A DNA stretch of 64,000 nucleotides from PNAI01 sp035574295 (GCA_035574295.1 DATLYX010000139.1:1-64000), one strand, 5' to 3'. Positions 25,431 through 34,132 are shown, counted from the first letter of the stretch. Numbers and translations: made by a program. The notes: a model not told the origin generated them from the letters alone.

Positions 25431-26837
25431 ATGGCCTACAAGAACCTGGAGGAAGCGCTACAAGCCGCCGGTAACCCGGTCAAGATGCTGCGCAATTCAC
25501 AGATCGGCGCCTACGTCTATCCGGTGGTGCCGTCCGAATTCACCAACTGGCGCGACGAGCAGCGCGCCTGGCAGGAGACCTGCGTTCTCTACGACCAGTC
25601 GCACCACATGGTGAACATGTTCGTGCGCGGGCGCGACGCGCTGAAGCTGCTCTCGCACCTGGGCACCAATTCGTTCAACGGCTTCACGGTCGGCAAGGCC
25701 AAACAGTATGCCCCGTGCAGCTACGACGGTTATGTGATCGGCGACGGCATCCTGTTTTATCTCGCCGACAACGAGCTGGTGTTCGTGGGCCGCAATCCGG
25801 TCGCCAACTGGATCGAATTCCATGCCAAGACCGGCGGCTACGATGTTACGACCGAGTACGACGACCGCTCGCCGTCGCGCCCCATGGGCCGGCCGGTGGT
25901 CCGCAAGGTGTACCGCTTCCAGATTCAGGGCCCGAACGCCGAGAAAGCCATCACCAAGCTCAACGGCGGGCCGATGCCCGAGATCAAGTTCTTCAACATG
26001 GGCTACATCAACATCGGCAAGCGGCGCGTGCGCGCACTCCGCCACGGCATGGCCGGCGCGCCGGGGTTGGAAGTGTGGGGTCCGTACGAGGAATACTACG
26101 AGGTTCGCGACACCATTCTCGAGGCCGGCAAGGAATTCGGCATGGTTCCCGTGGGCTCGCGCGCCTATTCCAGCAACACGCTGGAGTCGGGTTGGATACC
26201 TTCACCGCTGCCTGCGGTGTATTCGGGCGACAAGATGAAGCCCTATCGGCAGTGGCTGCCCGGCACGAGCTACGAGGCGATCTGCTCGATCGCCGGCAGT
26301 TATGTATCCGACCGCATCGAAGACTATTACGTCACGCCCTATGAGTTGGGTTACGGCATCTTCGTGAAGTTCGATCACGACTTCATCGGCAAGGAAGCCC
26401 TGCAGAAGATGGAAGGCAAGCCGCACCGCCGCAAGGTGACCTTTGTCTGGAACCCCCAGGACGTCACGCGGATCTGGGCCTCCATGCTGGAGCCCGGACC
26501 GATCTTCAAATACCTCGACGTCCCTAACTCCAATTACGGCTCCAGCACCTACGACTCGATCCTGAGCGGCGGCAAGGTGGTGGGCTTCTCGATGTTCGGC
26601 GGCTACAGCTACAACGAGCGCGCGGTGCTCTCGCTTGGCATCGTCGAGGAGCAGTATGCCAAGCCGGGCACGCAGCTCACCTTGGTCTGGGGCGAGGAAG
26701 GCGGCGGCACGCAGAAGACCACCGTCGAACGCCACAAACAGACCGAGGTGCGCGTCACGGTGGGACCGGTGCCCTACGCCAAGCAGGCGCGCGAATCCTA
26801 CCATCGCGGCTGGCGCACGGCGGGCGCGGCGCCGTAA
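25431..26837 (+). CDS. ligM: LigM-like tetrahydrofolate-dependent aromatic O-demethylase
   Basis: A 468-aa member of the GcvT/DmdA/LigM family, close in length to LigM of Sphingobium SYK-6 (about 471 aa), which moves the methoxy methyl of vanillate or 3-O-methylgallate to tetrahydrofolate. The residues I recall as functional in LigM (Y31, H60, R122, Y247) have counterparts shifted by one: Y30 in AYVYPVV, H59 in DQSHHM, R121 in FVGRNP and Y246 in GSRAYSSNT. The N-terminal YPVVPSEFTNWRDEQRAW is also LigM-like. It is followed by an importer and, 6 kb on, by the protocatechuate 4,5-cleavage genes, so vanillate-like substrates are the best guess. Other methoxy compounds cannot be excluded. Confidence 0.82.
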   Translation: MAYKNLEEALQAAGNPVKMLRNSQIGAYVYPVVPSEFTNWRDEQRAWQETCVLYDQSHHMVNMFVRGRDALKLLSHLGTNSFNGFTVGKAKQYAPCSYDGYVIGDGILFYLADNELVFVGRNPVANWIEFHAKTGGYDVTTEYDDRSPSRPMGRPVVRKVYRFQIQGPNAEKAITKLNGGPMPEIKFFNMGYINIGKRRVRALRHGMAGAPGLEVWGPYEEYYEVRDTILEAGKEFGMVPVGSRAYSSNTLESGWIPSPLPAVYSGDKMKPYRQWLPGTSYEAICSIAGSYVSDRIEDYYVTPYELGYGIFVKFDHDFIGKEALQKMEGKPHRRKVTFVWNPQDVTRIWASMLEPGPIFKYLDVPNSNYGSSTYDSILSGGKVVGFSMFGGYSYNERAVLSLGIVEEQYAKPGTQLTLVWGEEGGGTQKTTVERHKQTEVRVTVGPVPYAKQARESYHRGWRTAGAAP

Positions 26838-27005
26838 GTCAGCCGTAAATTACGAGCCTTGCGCGGCGATTGCGGCTGGCGCCGGGCGGCCTCTCGGCCA
26901 CCGGCGACAGCCGTGCCTTGCCTTGCGGGGCAAGACCTTTCGTCCTAATCTTGCTTGTGCGCCAATAAGTTTTGCCGTGAATTGCTCACCCTTGGGAGGA
27001 CCTTC

Positions 27006-28211
27006 ATGATCAAACGTTTACTGGCGGCTTCGGCTGCCTTGGCGATGTCCGTCTGCGCTTCCGCGGCGCAGGAGGTCAAGGTCGGCGTCGTGCTGCCCTA
27101 CACCGGCATCGGTGCCGAATTCGCGCAACAGATCGAGCGCGGAATGGAGACCTATCTCCGGATGAACCCGGATGCGGTCAAGCCTTACTCCGTCAGGTTC
27201 ATCAAGCGCGACTCCAAAGCTCCCACCGGCGCGGACGCCAAAGTCGCGGTGCAGGAACTGCTGACCCAGGAGAATGTGGACGTGCTGGCAGGCTGGGTTT
27301 ATTCGCCTGACGCCATTGCTTCTGCGCCGGTTGTCACCGCCGGCAAGCGGCTGGCGGTGATCATGAACGCGGGCACCGCCCACATCACCAACATGTCGCA
27401 GAAGTTTGTGCGTACCTCGTTCAGCATGTGGCACTCTGGCTTCCCGTTGGGTGAGGCCGCGGCCAAATTGCTGAAGGCCAAGACCGCCGTGATCGGGTAT
27501 TCCGACTTCCCGCCCGGCCGCGACGAGCGCGACGCTTTTAAGCGCGCGTTCGAGGCCAACGGCGGCAAGGTGCTCGATGATATTCCCATGGGCGGCCCCG
27601 CCGCGGTGCCGGACTTCACGCCCTTCTTCCAACGCGCCAAGGACAAGAAGCCGGATGTGTTCTTCGTCTTCATCCCGGCCGGCGACCACGCCTCCGCAGT
27701 GGTCAAGACCTATGGCGCCCTCGGCATGCGCGCGGCCGGCATCAAGCTGATCGGGCCCGGCGACATTACCCAGGACACCAAGTTGCAGGCCATGGGCGAT
27801 GCGGCCGTGGGGCTGATCACCATGCATCACTACCACGCGGATCTGGAGAATGCCGAGAACAAGAAGTTCGTGGCCTCCTGGAAGCAGGCCTATGGCGCCA
27901 ACTCCACGCCGGACTTCATGGCGGTCGGCGGCTACGACGGCATGGCGGCCATCGTGCATGCCATCAAGGCCACAGGCGGCAAGCTTGGCGACGGCGAGAA
28001 GGCGGTTGCCGCGCTCAAGGGCTGGAAGTTCAACAGCCCGCGCGGGCCGATTTCCATCGACCCCGACACCCGTGACATCATCATGAACGAGTATATGTCG
28101 GAGGTGATCAAGAAGGATGGCCGCCTGTTCCAGAAAGTGCTCGCCACCATCCCGGACGTGAAGGATCCCTGCAAGACGCTGAGAGTGGGGCCCTGCGGGG
28201 CGTCCAACTGA
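27006..28211 (+). CDS. livK: Branched-chain amino acid/aromatic-type ABC transporter substrate-binding protein
   Basis: A 401-aa type I periplasmic binding protein (Peripla_BP_6 family) with a signal peptide cleaved near ASAAQEVK. The mature start VKVGVVLPYTGIGAEFAQQI and the DAKVAVQELLTQENVDVLAG stretch are typical. Several LivK-type proteins in purple non-sulphur and related alphaproteobacteria bind lignin-derived aromatic acids rather than amino acids. The demethylase and lig genes on either side favour that here. ATG 27006 has GGGAGGA upstream. A strong terminator follows the stop, so livK may be made in excess over the permease genes. Confidence 0.88.
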   Translation: MIKRLLAASAALAMSVCASAAQEVKVGVVLPYTGIGAEFAQQIERGMETYLRMNPDAVKPYSVRFIKRDSKAPTGADAKVAVQELLTQENVDVLAGWVYSPDAIASAPVVTAGKRLAVIMNAGTAHITNMSQKFVRTSFSMWHSGFPLGEAAAKLLKAKTAVIGYSDFPPGRDERDAFKRAFEANGGKVLDDIPMGGPAAVPDFTPFFQRAKDKKPDVFFVFIPAGDHASAVVKTYGALGMRAAGIKLIGPGDITQDTKLQAMGDAAVGLITMHHYHADLENAENKKFVASWKQAYGANSTPDFMAVGGYDGMAAIVHAIKATGGKLGDGEKAVAALKGWKFNSPRGPISIDPDTRDIIMNEYMSEVIKKDGRLFQKVLATIPDVKDPCKTLRVGPCGASN

Positions 28212-28237
28212 TCACCGCAAGCCAACGCGATCCCCAT

Positions 28238-28269
28238 CGCCGCTCCGCTGTTCGGAGCGGCGGTTTTTT
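28238..28269 (+). terminator. Intrinsic terminator after livK
   Basis: A perfect ten-base-pair GC stem, CGCCGCTCCG with CGGAGCGGCG around the loop CTGTT, is followed after one G by six T residues. It lies 27 bp after the livK stop and 150 bp before livH, where partial read-through would lower permease expression relative to the binding protein. Confidence 0.85.
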
Positions 28270-28418
28270 GCGGGTCGTGCGCCATCCGGCCGGCTTGCAG
28301 TTTGCGGTCTTCTCCGTAGTATGCGCCGCGGTTGCCGGCGGCCGGCGGGTCGAGGGGGGCAGCAACGCCGCAATCGCGCGGCGCAGCGATTGCACGTTAA
28401 TTTCGGCGGACTCGTTCG

Positions 28419-29291
28419 GTGATCTTCGGCATTGACGTGGCGAGCATGCTGTTGGGCGGATTGGCCGCCGGCATGGTGCTGTTCATTGTCTCGGTCGGCC
28501 TCTCCGTCACCATGGGCCTGATGGGCTTTGTGAACCTGGCCCATGGCGCCTTTGCCATGCTCGGCGGTTACATCATCGTCCTGGTGATGCGGAACTGGAA
28601 TTTCGATTTCGTTTCTGCTCTCGCGACCGGTTTTATTCTCACTGCGGCGATCAGCGTCATCTTCGAGCGTCTGCTCTACGCCCGGCTCTACCGTGCGCCC
28701 GAGCTCGATCAGGTGCTGTTCACCATCGGCCTCGTGTTCATCTTCATCGCCTCGGTGACGCTTCTCGTCGGTCCGGAAAACCAGCCGGTTCCCATTCCGG
28801 CGGCGTTGCAGGGCCAGCTCGACCTTGGCTTTCTGCAATACCGCACCTACAGCATTTTCCTCATCCTGATCGGCATCGTGATCGTGATCGGGCTGTGGCT
28901 CGGCTTCGAGCGCACGCGCTACGGCGCGCAGATTCGCGCCGCGGTTGACAACCGCCGCATGGCGGAATCGCTCGGCATCAACATCGATCGGCTGTTTACT
29001 GTGACCTTCGCCTTCGGCAGCGGCATGGCCGCGCTCGGCGGCGGATTGGGCGCGGAATTTCTCGGCCTCGATCCGCAATATCCGCTGAAATATCTGGTGT
29101 TCTTTCTGATCGTGGTGGCAGTGGGCGGTCCCGGCCGCATCTTCGGCGCCTTCTATGCGGCGGCGATCATCGGCGTGCTGGATTTTGCGCTGAAACTCTA
29201 CATCCCCAAGGGGGGAACGCTGTTCATCTACGCGCTGACCATCCTTCTGCTCTTGTGGCGGCCGCAGGGCCTGTTCGGGAGGACGGCATGA
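28419..29291 (+). CDS. livH: LivH-type ABC transporter permease
   Basis: A 290-aa inner-membrane permease of the branched-chain amino acid family with about eight hydrophobic segments. It starts with a GTG preceded by GGCGGA. LGLSVTMGLMGFVNLAHGAFAMLGGY-like wording (here VGLSVTMGLMGFVNLAHG) and LGINIDRLFTVTFAFGSGMAALGG are the family signatures; the latter region contains the coupling loop to the ATPases. The stop overlaps the livM start as ATGA. Confidence 0.92.
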   Translation: MIFGIDVASMLLGGLAAGMVLFIVSVGLSVTMGLMGFVNLAHGAFAMLGGYIIVLVMRNWNFDFVSALATGFILTAAISVIFERLLYARLYRAPELDQVLFTIGLVFIFIASVTLLVGPENQPVPIPAALQGQLDLGFLQYRTYSIFLILIGIVIVIGLWLGFERTRYGAQIRAAVDNRRMAESLGINIDRLFTVTFAFGSGMAALGGGLGAEFLGLDPQYPLKYLVFFLIVVAVGGPGRIFGAFYAAAIIGVLDFALKLYIPKGGTLFIYALTILLLLWRPQGLFGRTA

Positions 29292-30301
29292 GCGCACCGG
29301 GCTACGTCCTCGACCACCCCGCCGCCCGTGCGCTCGCCGAACGGCACCGCGTCCGCGCCTGGGAGGCGCTGCCCTGGCTGTTGGCGATTGCGTTTTATTT
29401 TGCCTTTCCGCGCCACCTTGGGTTCGGCACCGAATTGTTGGTGGCGATTCTGTTTGCGATCTCGCTCGATCTGGCGCTGGGTTATGCCGGCATCATCACG
29501 CTCGGCCATGCCGCCTTCTTCGGCGCCGGTGCCTATACCGTAGGGATGCTCGCTTTCCACGGCGTCTGGAAGGAACCGATCAGCGGATTGCTGCTCGGCG
29601 GCGCGGTGGCGGCTCTGATCGGTCTTGCCTCCGGCCTGGTGCTGTTGCGCACCGCCGGGCTGACGCTGTTGATGCTCACCCTCTGCACCATGGCGCTGTT
29701 GGAGGAGACCGCGAATTTTGCCCATGCCTATACCGGCAGCTTCGACGGGCTGCCCGGCATCACCTTCAAGCCGGTGTTGGGATTGTTTGAATTCAATCCG
29801 CTGATCCCGCGCACCCAGTATGTTTATGCGCTGGTGGTTTTGTTCATCGGCTTTGTGTTTGTGCGCACGCTGATCTACTCGCCCTTTGGCCAGAGTCTGA
29901 CCGGCATCCGCGAGAACACGCTGCGCATGCATGCAGTCGGCGCGCCGGTGCGCGTGCGGCTTGTGATTTGCTACACGATCTCCGCCGCGATCGCCGGCGT
30001 GGCCGGCGGGCTGTGGGCGCAGACCAATCTCTACGTCAATCTCAGCACGCTCAGCCTCGACCGCGCCGCGACGGTGTTGATCATCCTGGTGCTTGGGGGA
30101 TATGGCCGTCTCTACGGCAGCTTCATCGGCGCCGTCGCCTACATGGTTCTGGCGCATTTTCTGTCACAGATCTATCCCACCGCCTGGCAGCTCGGCCTCG
30201 GTCTCCTGCTGGTGCTGATCGCGCTGTTTGCGCGCAACGGCATCCTCGGCCTTTTCGACACGCTGCGGCGCCATTTTCGTGCCAAGCGTGCGCCCTCATG
30301 A
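29288..30301 (+). CDS. livM: LivM-type ABC transporter permease
   Basis: A 337-aa permease with about ten membrane segments. It carries SLDLALGYAGIITLGHAAFFGAGAY and VRVRLVICYTISAAIAGVAGG-type motifs of LivM (the coupling loop region), and a basic C-terminus (RRHFRAKRAPS). It overlaps both neighbours by four bases, so livH, livM and livG are translationally coupled. Confidence 0.92.
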   Translation: MSAPGYVLDHPAARALAERHRVRAWEALPWLLAIAFYFAFPRHLGFGTELLVAILFAISLDLALGYAGIITLGHAAFFGAGAYTVGMLAFHGVWKEPISGLLLGGAVAALIGLASGLVLLRTAGLTLLMLTLCTMALLEETANFAHAYTGSFDGLPGITFKPVLGLFEFNPLIPRTQYVYALVVLFIGFVFVRTLIYSPFGQSLTGIRENTLRMHAVGAPVRVRLVICYTISAAIAGVAGGLWAQTNLYVNLSTLSLDRAATVLIILVLGGYGRLYGSFIGAVAYMVLAHFLSQIYPTAWQLGLGLLLVLIALFARNGILGLFDTLRRHFRAKRAPS

Positions 30302-31053
30302 CCACGACGCTGATCGAGACCCATAACGTCAGCAAGAGCTTCGGCGCGCTGCGCGCCGCAAGCGACATCAATTTTCGCATCGAAAGCGGCGCCCGCCGTG
30401 CGCTGATCGGCCCCAACGGTGCGGGCAAGACCACCTTCATCAATCTGCTGACCGGCGTGTTTGCCCCGACCGCCGGCCGCGTGCTGTACAAGGGCCGCGA
30501 CATCACCGACCTGCCGCAGGCCGCACGCGTCAAGCTCGGCATCGCCCGCACCTTCCAGATCAACCGGCTGTTTCGTGGCCTGTCGGTTCTGGAGAACGTT
30601 TACATCGCGATCGCCGAGCGGCTCGGCGCGGCGCCCGCGATGCTGCATCCGGCCGGCCGGCGCCGCGACGTGATCGAGGAATCGATGCATCTGCTCGAAC
30701 AGCTCAAGCTTGCCGATGACGCGCATCACTCGATTTCCGAATTGCCCTACGGCCGCCAGCGTCTGGTCGAGCTGGCCATTGCGCTGGGTCTCAAACCCGA
30801 GGTACTGCTGCTCGACGAGCCCGCCGCTGGCGTGCCGAGCGCCGAGAGCCACATCATCCTTGACGCCATCGACGCATTGCCGGCGCACATCGGCGTGCTG
30901 ATCATCGACCACGACATGGATCTGGTGTTCCGTTTCGCACGCCACATCACCGTGCTGGTGCGCGGTGCGATTTTTGCGGAAGGCACTCCGAAGGAGATCG
31001 GCGCCAACCCCGACGTGCGCGCGGTCTATCTCGGCCAGGCGAGCCATGGCTAG
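30298..31053 (+). CDS. livG: LivG-type ABC transporter ATPase
   Basis: A 251-aa ATP-binding subunit. It has Walker A GPNGAGKTT, the LivG hallmark GIARTFQINRLF around the Q-loop, and Walker B VLLLDEPAAG followed by the H-loop in LIIDHDMDLVF. The signature segment reads ELPYGRQRLVELA instead of a canonical LSGGQ, as is common in LivG. It overlaps livM and livF. Confidence 0.93.
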   Translation: MTTTLIETHNVSKSFGALRAASDINFRIESGARRALIGPNGAGKTTFINLLTGVFAPTAGRVLYKGRDITDLPQAARVKLGIARTFQINRLFRGLSVLENVYIAIAERLGAAPAMLHPAGRRRDVIEESMHLLEQLKLADDAHHSISELPYGRQRLVELAIALGLKPEVLLLDEPAAGVPSAESHIILDAIDALPAHIGVLIIDHDMDLVFRFARHITVLVRGAIFAEGTPKEIGANPDVRAVYLGQASHG

Positions 31054-31750
31054 CGCGCTCGAGCTCAACGGCGTCTCTGCAGGTTACGGCGAGACCGTCG
31101 TGCTCGAACACATCGACCTCGCCGTCGCGCCGGGCGAGTGCATCAGCATCATCGGCCGCAACGGCGTCGGCAAGACCACCCTGCTGGCCACCATCATGGG
31201 GCACACGGTGCTCCACGCAGGCCGCATCACCTTCGACGGGCTGGATCTCGCGCGCCTGCCGCCCTACCGCCGCGCCCTTGCCGGGCTCGGCTTCGTGCCG
31301 CAGGAGCGCGAGATCTTTCCCTCCCTCACCGTGCTGGAAAATCTCGAAGTTGGCGCCCGCCCCGGCCATTGGACTCTGGAGCGCGTGTTCGAGCTGTTCC
31401 CGCAGCTCAAAGAGCGCGTCGGCAACATGGGCAACCAGCTCTCCGGCGGCGAGCAGCAGATGCTGTCGATCGCCCGTGCGCTGATGACCAACCCCACGGT
31501 GCTGCTGATGGACGAGCCGATGGAGGGCCTTGCCCCCGTCATCATCGAAGCGCTCACCGCCGTGCTCGCGCGCCTGCGCAGCGAGACCGAGCTGTCCATC
31601 GTTCTCGTCGAGCAGAACAGCCGCGTGGCGCTGGAGTTTTCCGACCGCACCGCCGTGATGGACAAGGGCCGCATCGTCTACGACGGCGCCTCCGCCCTCC
31701 TGCGCGACGATCCCGAGCGACTGGCCAAGTTGATCGGGGTGAGCGAGTAG
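31046..31750 (+). CDS. livF: LivF-type ABC transporter ATPase
   Basis: A 234-aa second ATPase of the importer. It has Walker A GRNGVGKTT, the LivF-typical GLGFVPQEREIFPSLTVLENL, signature LSGGEQQMLSIARAL and Walker B VLLMDEPMEGLAP. It overlaps livG by eight bases and ends the liv operon. A hairpin separates it from the convergent ligC. Confidence 0.94.
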   Translation: MASALELNGVSAGYGETVVLEHIDLAVAPGECISIIGRNGVGKTTLLATIMGHTVLHAGRITFDGLDLARLPPYRRALAGLGFVPQEREIFPSLTVLENLEVGARPGHWTLERVFELFPQLKERVGNMGNQLSGGEQQMLSIARALMTNPTVLLMDEPMEGLAPVIIEALTAVLARLRSETELSIVLVEQNSRVALEFSDRTAVMDKGRIVYDGASALLRDDPERLAKLIGVSE

Positions 31751-31753
31751 GCT

Positions 31754-31778
31754 GCCTCTCCCGCAAACCGGGAGAGGC
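31754..31778. terminator. Hairpin between convergent livF and ligC
   Basis: GCCTCTCCCG and CGGGAGAGGC form a perfect ten-base-pair stem around CAAAC, with no T-run on either side. It sits between two convergent gene ends, so it may stop transcripts from both sides or protect 3' ends. It also resembles the CTCTCCC hairpin family of this window. Confidence 0.55.
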
Positions 31779-31789
31779 AAATCGGCAAA

Positions 31790-32746
31790 TCACGCATGCG
31801 CCTTGCGCTGCGGGTCGATGATCTTTTCCAGCCGCCCCAGCACGTGCATGCAGGGCAGCAGTTGTTGCAGGCTCCCGTTCGGCTCGCGTTTTTCCTTGAT
31901 CGCGGCGATAAACTCCCGGTCCTCGAGCTCGATCCCGTCCATCGACACCGCCACTTTCGACAGGTCGATTTTGTTGTCCTTGCCGTCGAACAGATCGTCG
32001 TAATAGGCCTTGAACGTGCCGTTGTCGCAGATGTAGCGGAAGAACGAGCCGATCGGCCCGTCGTTGTTGAACGAGAGCGACAGCGTCAGAATCGCACCCG
32101 ACGGCACCTTCGCCACGATGCCGAGGTCCATGGCGATGCCGAGCGTGGGGTGGATCGGCCCCTGCACCGCGTAGCAGTCGGAAATGTTTTCCCCGGTCTG
32201 GTACTGGAACAGGTCTATGGTGTGCGCCGCGTGGTGCCACAGCAGATGGTCGGTCCAGCTCCGCGGCTGGCCCGCCGCGTTGATGTTCTTGAGGCGGAAG
32301 AAATAGGTCTGCACGTCCATCTGCTGGACCTTCAATTCGCCGGCCTTGATCTTGTTATGGACGTACTGGTGGCTCGGGTTGAACCGCCGCACATGGCCGC
32401 CCATGGCCACCACGCCGGTTTCTTTTGCGATCTGCACCAGCTTTTCCGAATCCTCGACGCTGTCGGCGATCGGGATTTCGATCAGCACGTGCTTGCCGGC
32501 GCGCATCACCTGCTCGCCCTGACGGAAGTGCATCTTGGTGGGCGTGGTCAGGATCACCGCGTCCGCCCGCTTGATGCCCTCCGACAGATCGCCGGTGTAA
32601 TGCGGAATGCCGTATTTCTGGGCGACCTGGGCGGTGGCGTCCTGGTTGCCGCCAACGAGCGAGGTCACCTGCACTTCGGGGATGCGCTTGAGCGCATCGA
32701 GATGCTTCTGTCCGAACGCGCCTTGGCCGGCCACGCAGATCCTCAT
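31790..32746 (-). CDS. ligC: 4-carboxy-2-hydroxymuconate-6-semialdehyde dehydrogenase LigC
   Basis: A 318-aa Gfo/Idh/MocA-fold NAD(P) oxidoreductase that closes and oxidises the ring-cleavage product of protocatechuate to 2-pyrone-4,6-dicarboxylate. The N-terminal GQGAFGQKHLDAL loop binds the cofactor. The LigC-specific stretches GHVRRFNPSHQYVHNKI, QQMDVQTYFFR and RSWTDHLLWHHAAHTIDLF match the SYK-6 enzyme closely as I remember it. It overlaps ligB by four bases and is the last gene of ligI-ligA-ligB-ligC. Confidence 0.95.
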   Translation of the reverse strand: MRICVAGQGAFGQKHLDALKRIPEVQVTSLVGGNQDATAQVAQKYGIPHYTGDLSEGIKRADAVILTTPTKMHFRQGEQVMRAGKHVLIEIPIADSVEDSEKLVQIAKETGVVAMGGHVRRFNPSHQYVHNKIKAGELKVQQMDVQTYFFRLKNINAAGQPRSWTDHLLWHHAAHTIDLFQYQTGENISDCYAVQGPIHPTLGIAMDLGIVAKVPSGAILTLSLSFNNDGPIGSFFRYICDNGTFKAYYDDLFDGKDNKIDLSKVAVSMDGIELEDREFIAAIKEKREPNGSLQQLLPCMHVLGRLEKIIDPQRKAHA

Positions 32747-33663
32747 GCTCGGCTCCTCCGCACCGTCTGCTTGGCGCGCGCTGCAGCGCGCTTCAGCTTC
32801 ACCGGCGCCTTGCGCGCCGCCTTCCTCCGGTTCTCCAGGATGATGTGGCCCACCGCCGTGTTCGACGCCGGCACGGTGTAGAAGCGATAGACTTCCTCCA
32901 CCTTGTCGTCGAGCGCGCCGCGCATCACCAGCCACATGACGAGCTCGATGCCCTCCGCCCCCGCTTCGCGCATGTATTGGATGTGCGGCATGCGCACGAG
33001 CTTCTGCGGATTGTTCACCAGATTGTCGAGAAACGCCTTGTCGAACTTGGTGTTGATCAGGCCCGCGCGCGGCCCCGAGATCTGGTGCGACATGCCGCCG
33101 GTTCCGAAGATCACCACCCGCAGGTCCTGCGGATAGGACTCCACCGCCTTGCGGATGGCCCGGCCCAGCATGAAGCAACGATGCCCGGTGGGCGGCGGGT
33201 ACTGCACCACATTGACCGCGATCGGAATCACCGGGCACGGCCATTCCTTCGGCGTACCGCACAACAGATTGAGCGGCACGGTCAGCCCATGGTCGACCTC
33301 CATCTTGTTGACGATGGTGAGGTCGAATTCGTCGAGGATGACCGACTGGGCGATATGCGCCGCCAGCTCAGGATGGCCCTTGACCACCGGCACCGGCCGC
33401 GGGCCCCAGCCTTCGTCGGCCGGCGGGAATTCCGCCGCGCAGCCGATTGCGAAAGTGGGAATCAACTCGACCGAGAACGCCGAGGCATGATCGTTGTACA
33501 CCACGATCATCACGTCCGGCTTGGTCTTGGCCATCCACTCCTTGGATTTTTCGAACCCGGAGAACACCCGCTTCCAGTAGGGCTCCTCCGTCCGCTTGTT
33601 GTCGATCGCCGCACCGATGGCCGGCACATGCGATGACGTCACGCCTGCGATGATTCTAGCCAC
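32743..33663 (-). CDS. ligB: Protocatechuate 4,5-dioxygenase beta subunit LigB
   Basis: A 306-aa catalytic subunit of the extradiol (type II) dioxygenase that opens protocatechuate between C4 and C5. The iron ligands expected from SYK-6 LigB are present: H12 (TSSHVPA), H59 (YNDHAS) and E240 (EGIELVMW). The catalytic base is H193 (GGMSHQ). It starts with GTG and overlaps the ligA stop by eight bases. The last 25 or so residues (RRKAARKAPVKLKRAAARAK and on) are strongly basic, mirroring a basic tail on LigA; I do not recall this in the SYK-6 protein. Confidence 0.96.
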   Translation of the reverse strand: MARIIAGVTSSHVPAIGAAIDNKRTEEPYWKRVFSGFEKSKEWMAKTKPDVMIVVYNDHASAFSVELIPTFAIGCAAEFPPADEGWGPRPVPVVKGHPELAAHIAQSVILDEFDLTIVNKMEVDHGLTVPLNLLCGTPKEWPCPVIPIAVNVVQYPPPTGHRCFMLGRAIRKAVESYPQDLRVVIFGTGGMSHQISGPRAGLINTKFDKAFLDNLVNNPQKLVRMPHIQYMREAGAEGIELVMWLVMRGALDDKVEEVYRFYTVPASNTAVGHIILENRRKAARKAPVKLKRAAARAKQTVRRSRA

Positions 33664-34108
33664 GTTTGGATCCTTTGCGCGTCTTGGATTTGGTCTTGCT
33701 CTTGCTCTTTGCCGGCTTGTCCTTGCCCGACTTTGAGCGGTTGCCTTCGACCGGCCGGCCGCCCGCCAGCATCATCTTGGCGTAGTCTTCCTGCGACATG
33801 CCGGTCATCAGCGCCGCCAGATGCTGGAACGAGTGGCCGTCCGTGGCGCCAAGCTTGGCCGTGAAATAGATGTTGCCGCCCAATTCCAGCATGCGGTTGT
33901 AATCGCGCTTGAGGATTGCCTCCGTCTGTTCCGGCGTGAGCGGAAATTTTTTCAGATACTCCGCCTCGTTCGCCTTGAACGCCTTCCGGTTCTCCTCCTT
34001 CATCAGCGACATGCAGAACATGTTGATGCCGTAGCCTCGGCGCGAGCGTTCCGCATCGAATACGAAGGTTCCCGGAATATCGTCATATTCGTGCCGCACG
34101 TGTGCCAT
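33656..34108 (-). CDS. ligA: Protocatechuate 4,5-dioxygenase alpha subunit LigA
   Basis: A 150-aa helical subunit that caps the LigB active site. The DIPGTFVFDAERSRRGYGIN start, LMKEENRKAFKANEAEYLKKF and LGGNIYFTAKLGATDGHSFQHLA are LigA hallmarks. From residue 123 there is a 28-residue lysine/serine-rich tail (SKSGKDKPAKSKSKTKSKTR). ATG 34108 has GGAGAG about ten bases upstream. A seven-base-pair hairpin lies 25 bp before the start. Confidence 0.95.
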   Translation of the reverse strand: MAHVRHEYDDIPGTFVFDAERSRRGYGINMFCMSLMKEENRKAFKANEAEYLKKFPLTPEQTEAILKRDYNRMLELGGNIYFTAKLGATDGHSFQHLAALMTGMSQEDYAKMMLAGGRPVEGNRSKSGKDKPAKSKSKTKSKTRKGSKRG

Positions 34109-34132
34109 TGCCGCTCTCTCCATGACCGGGGA

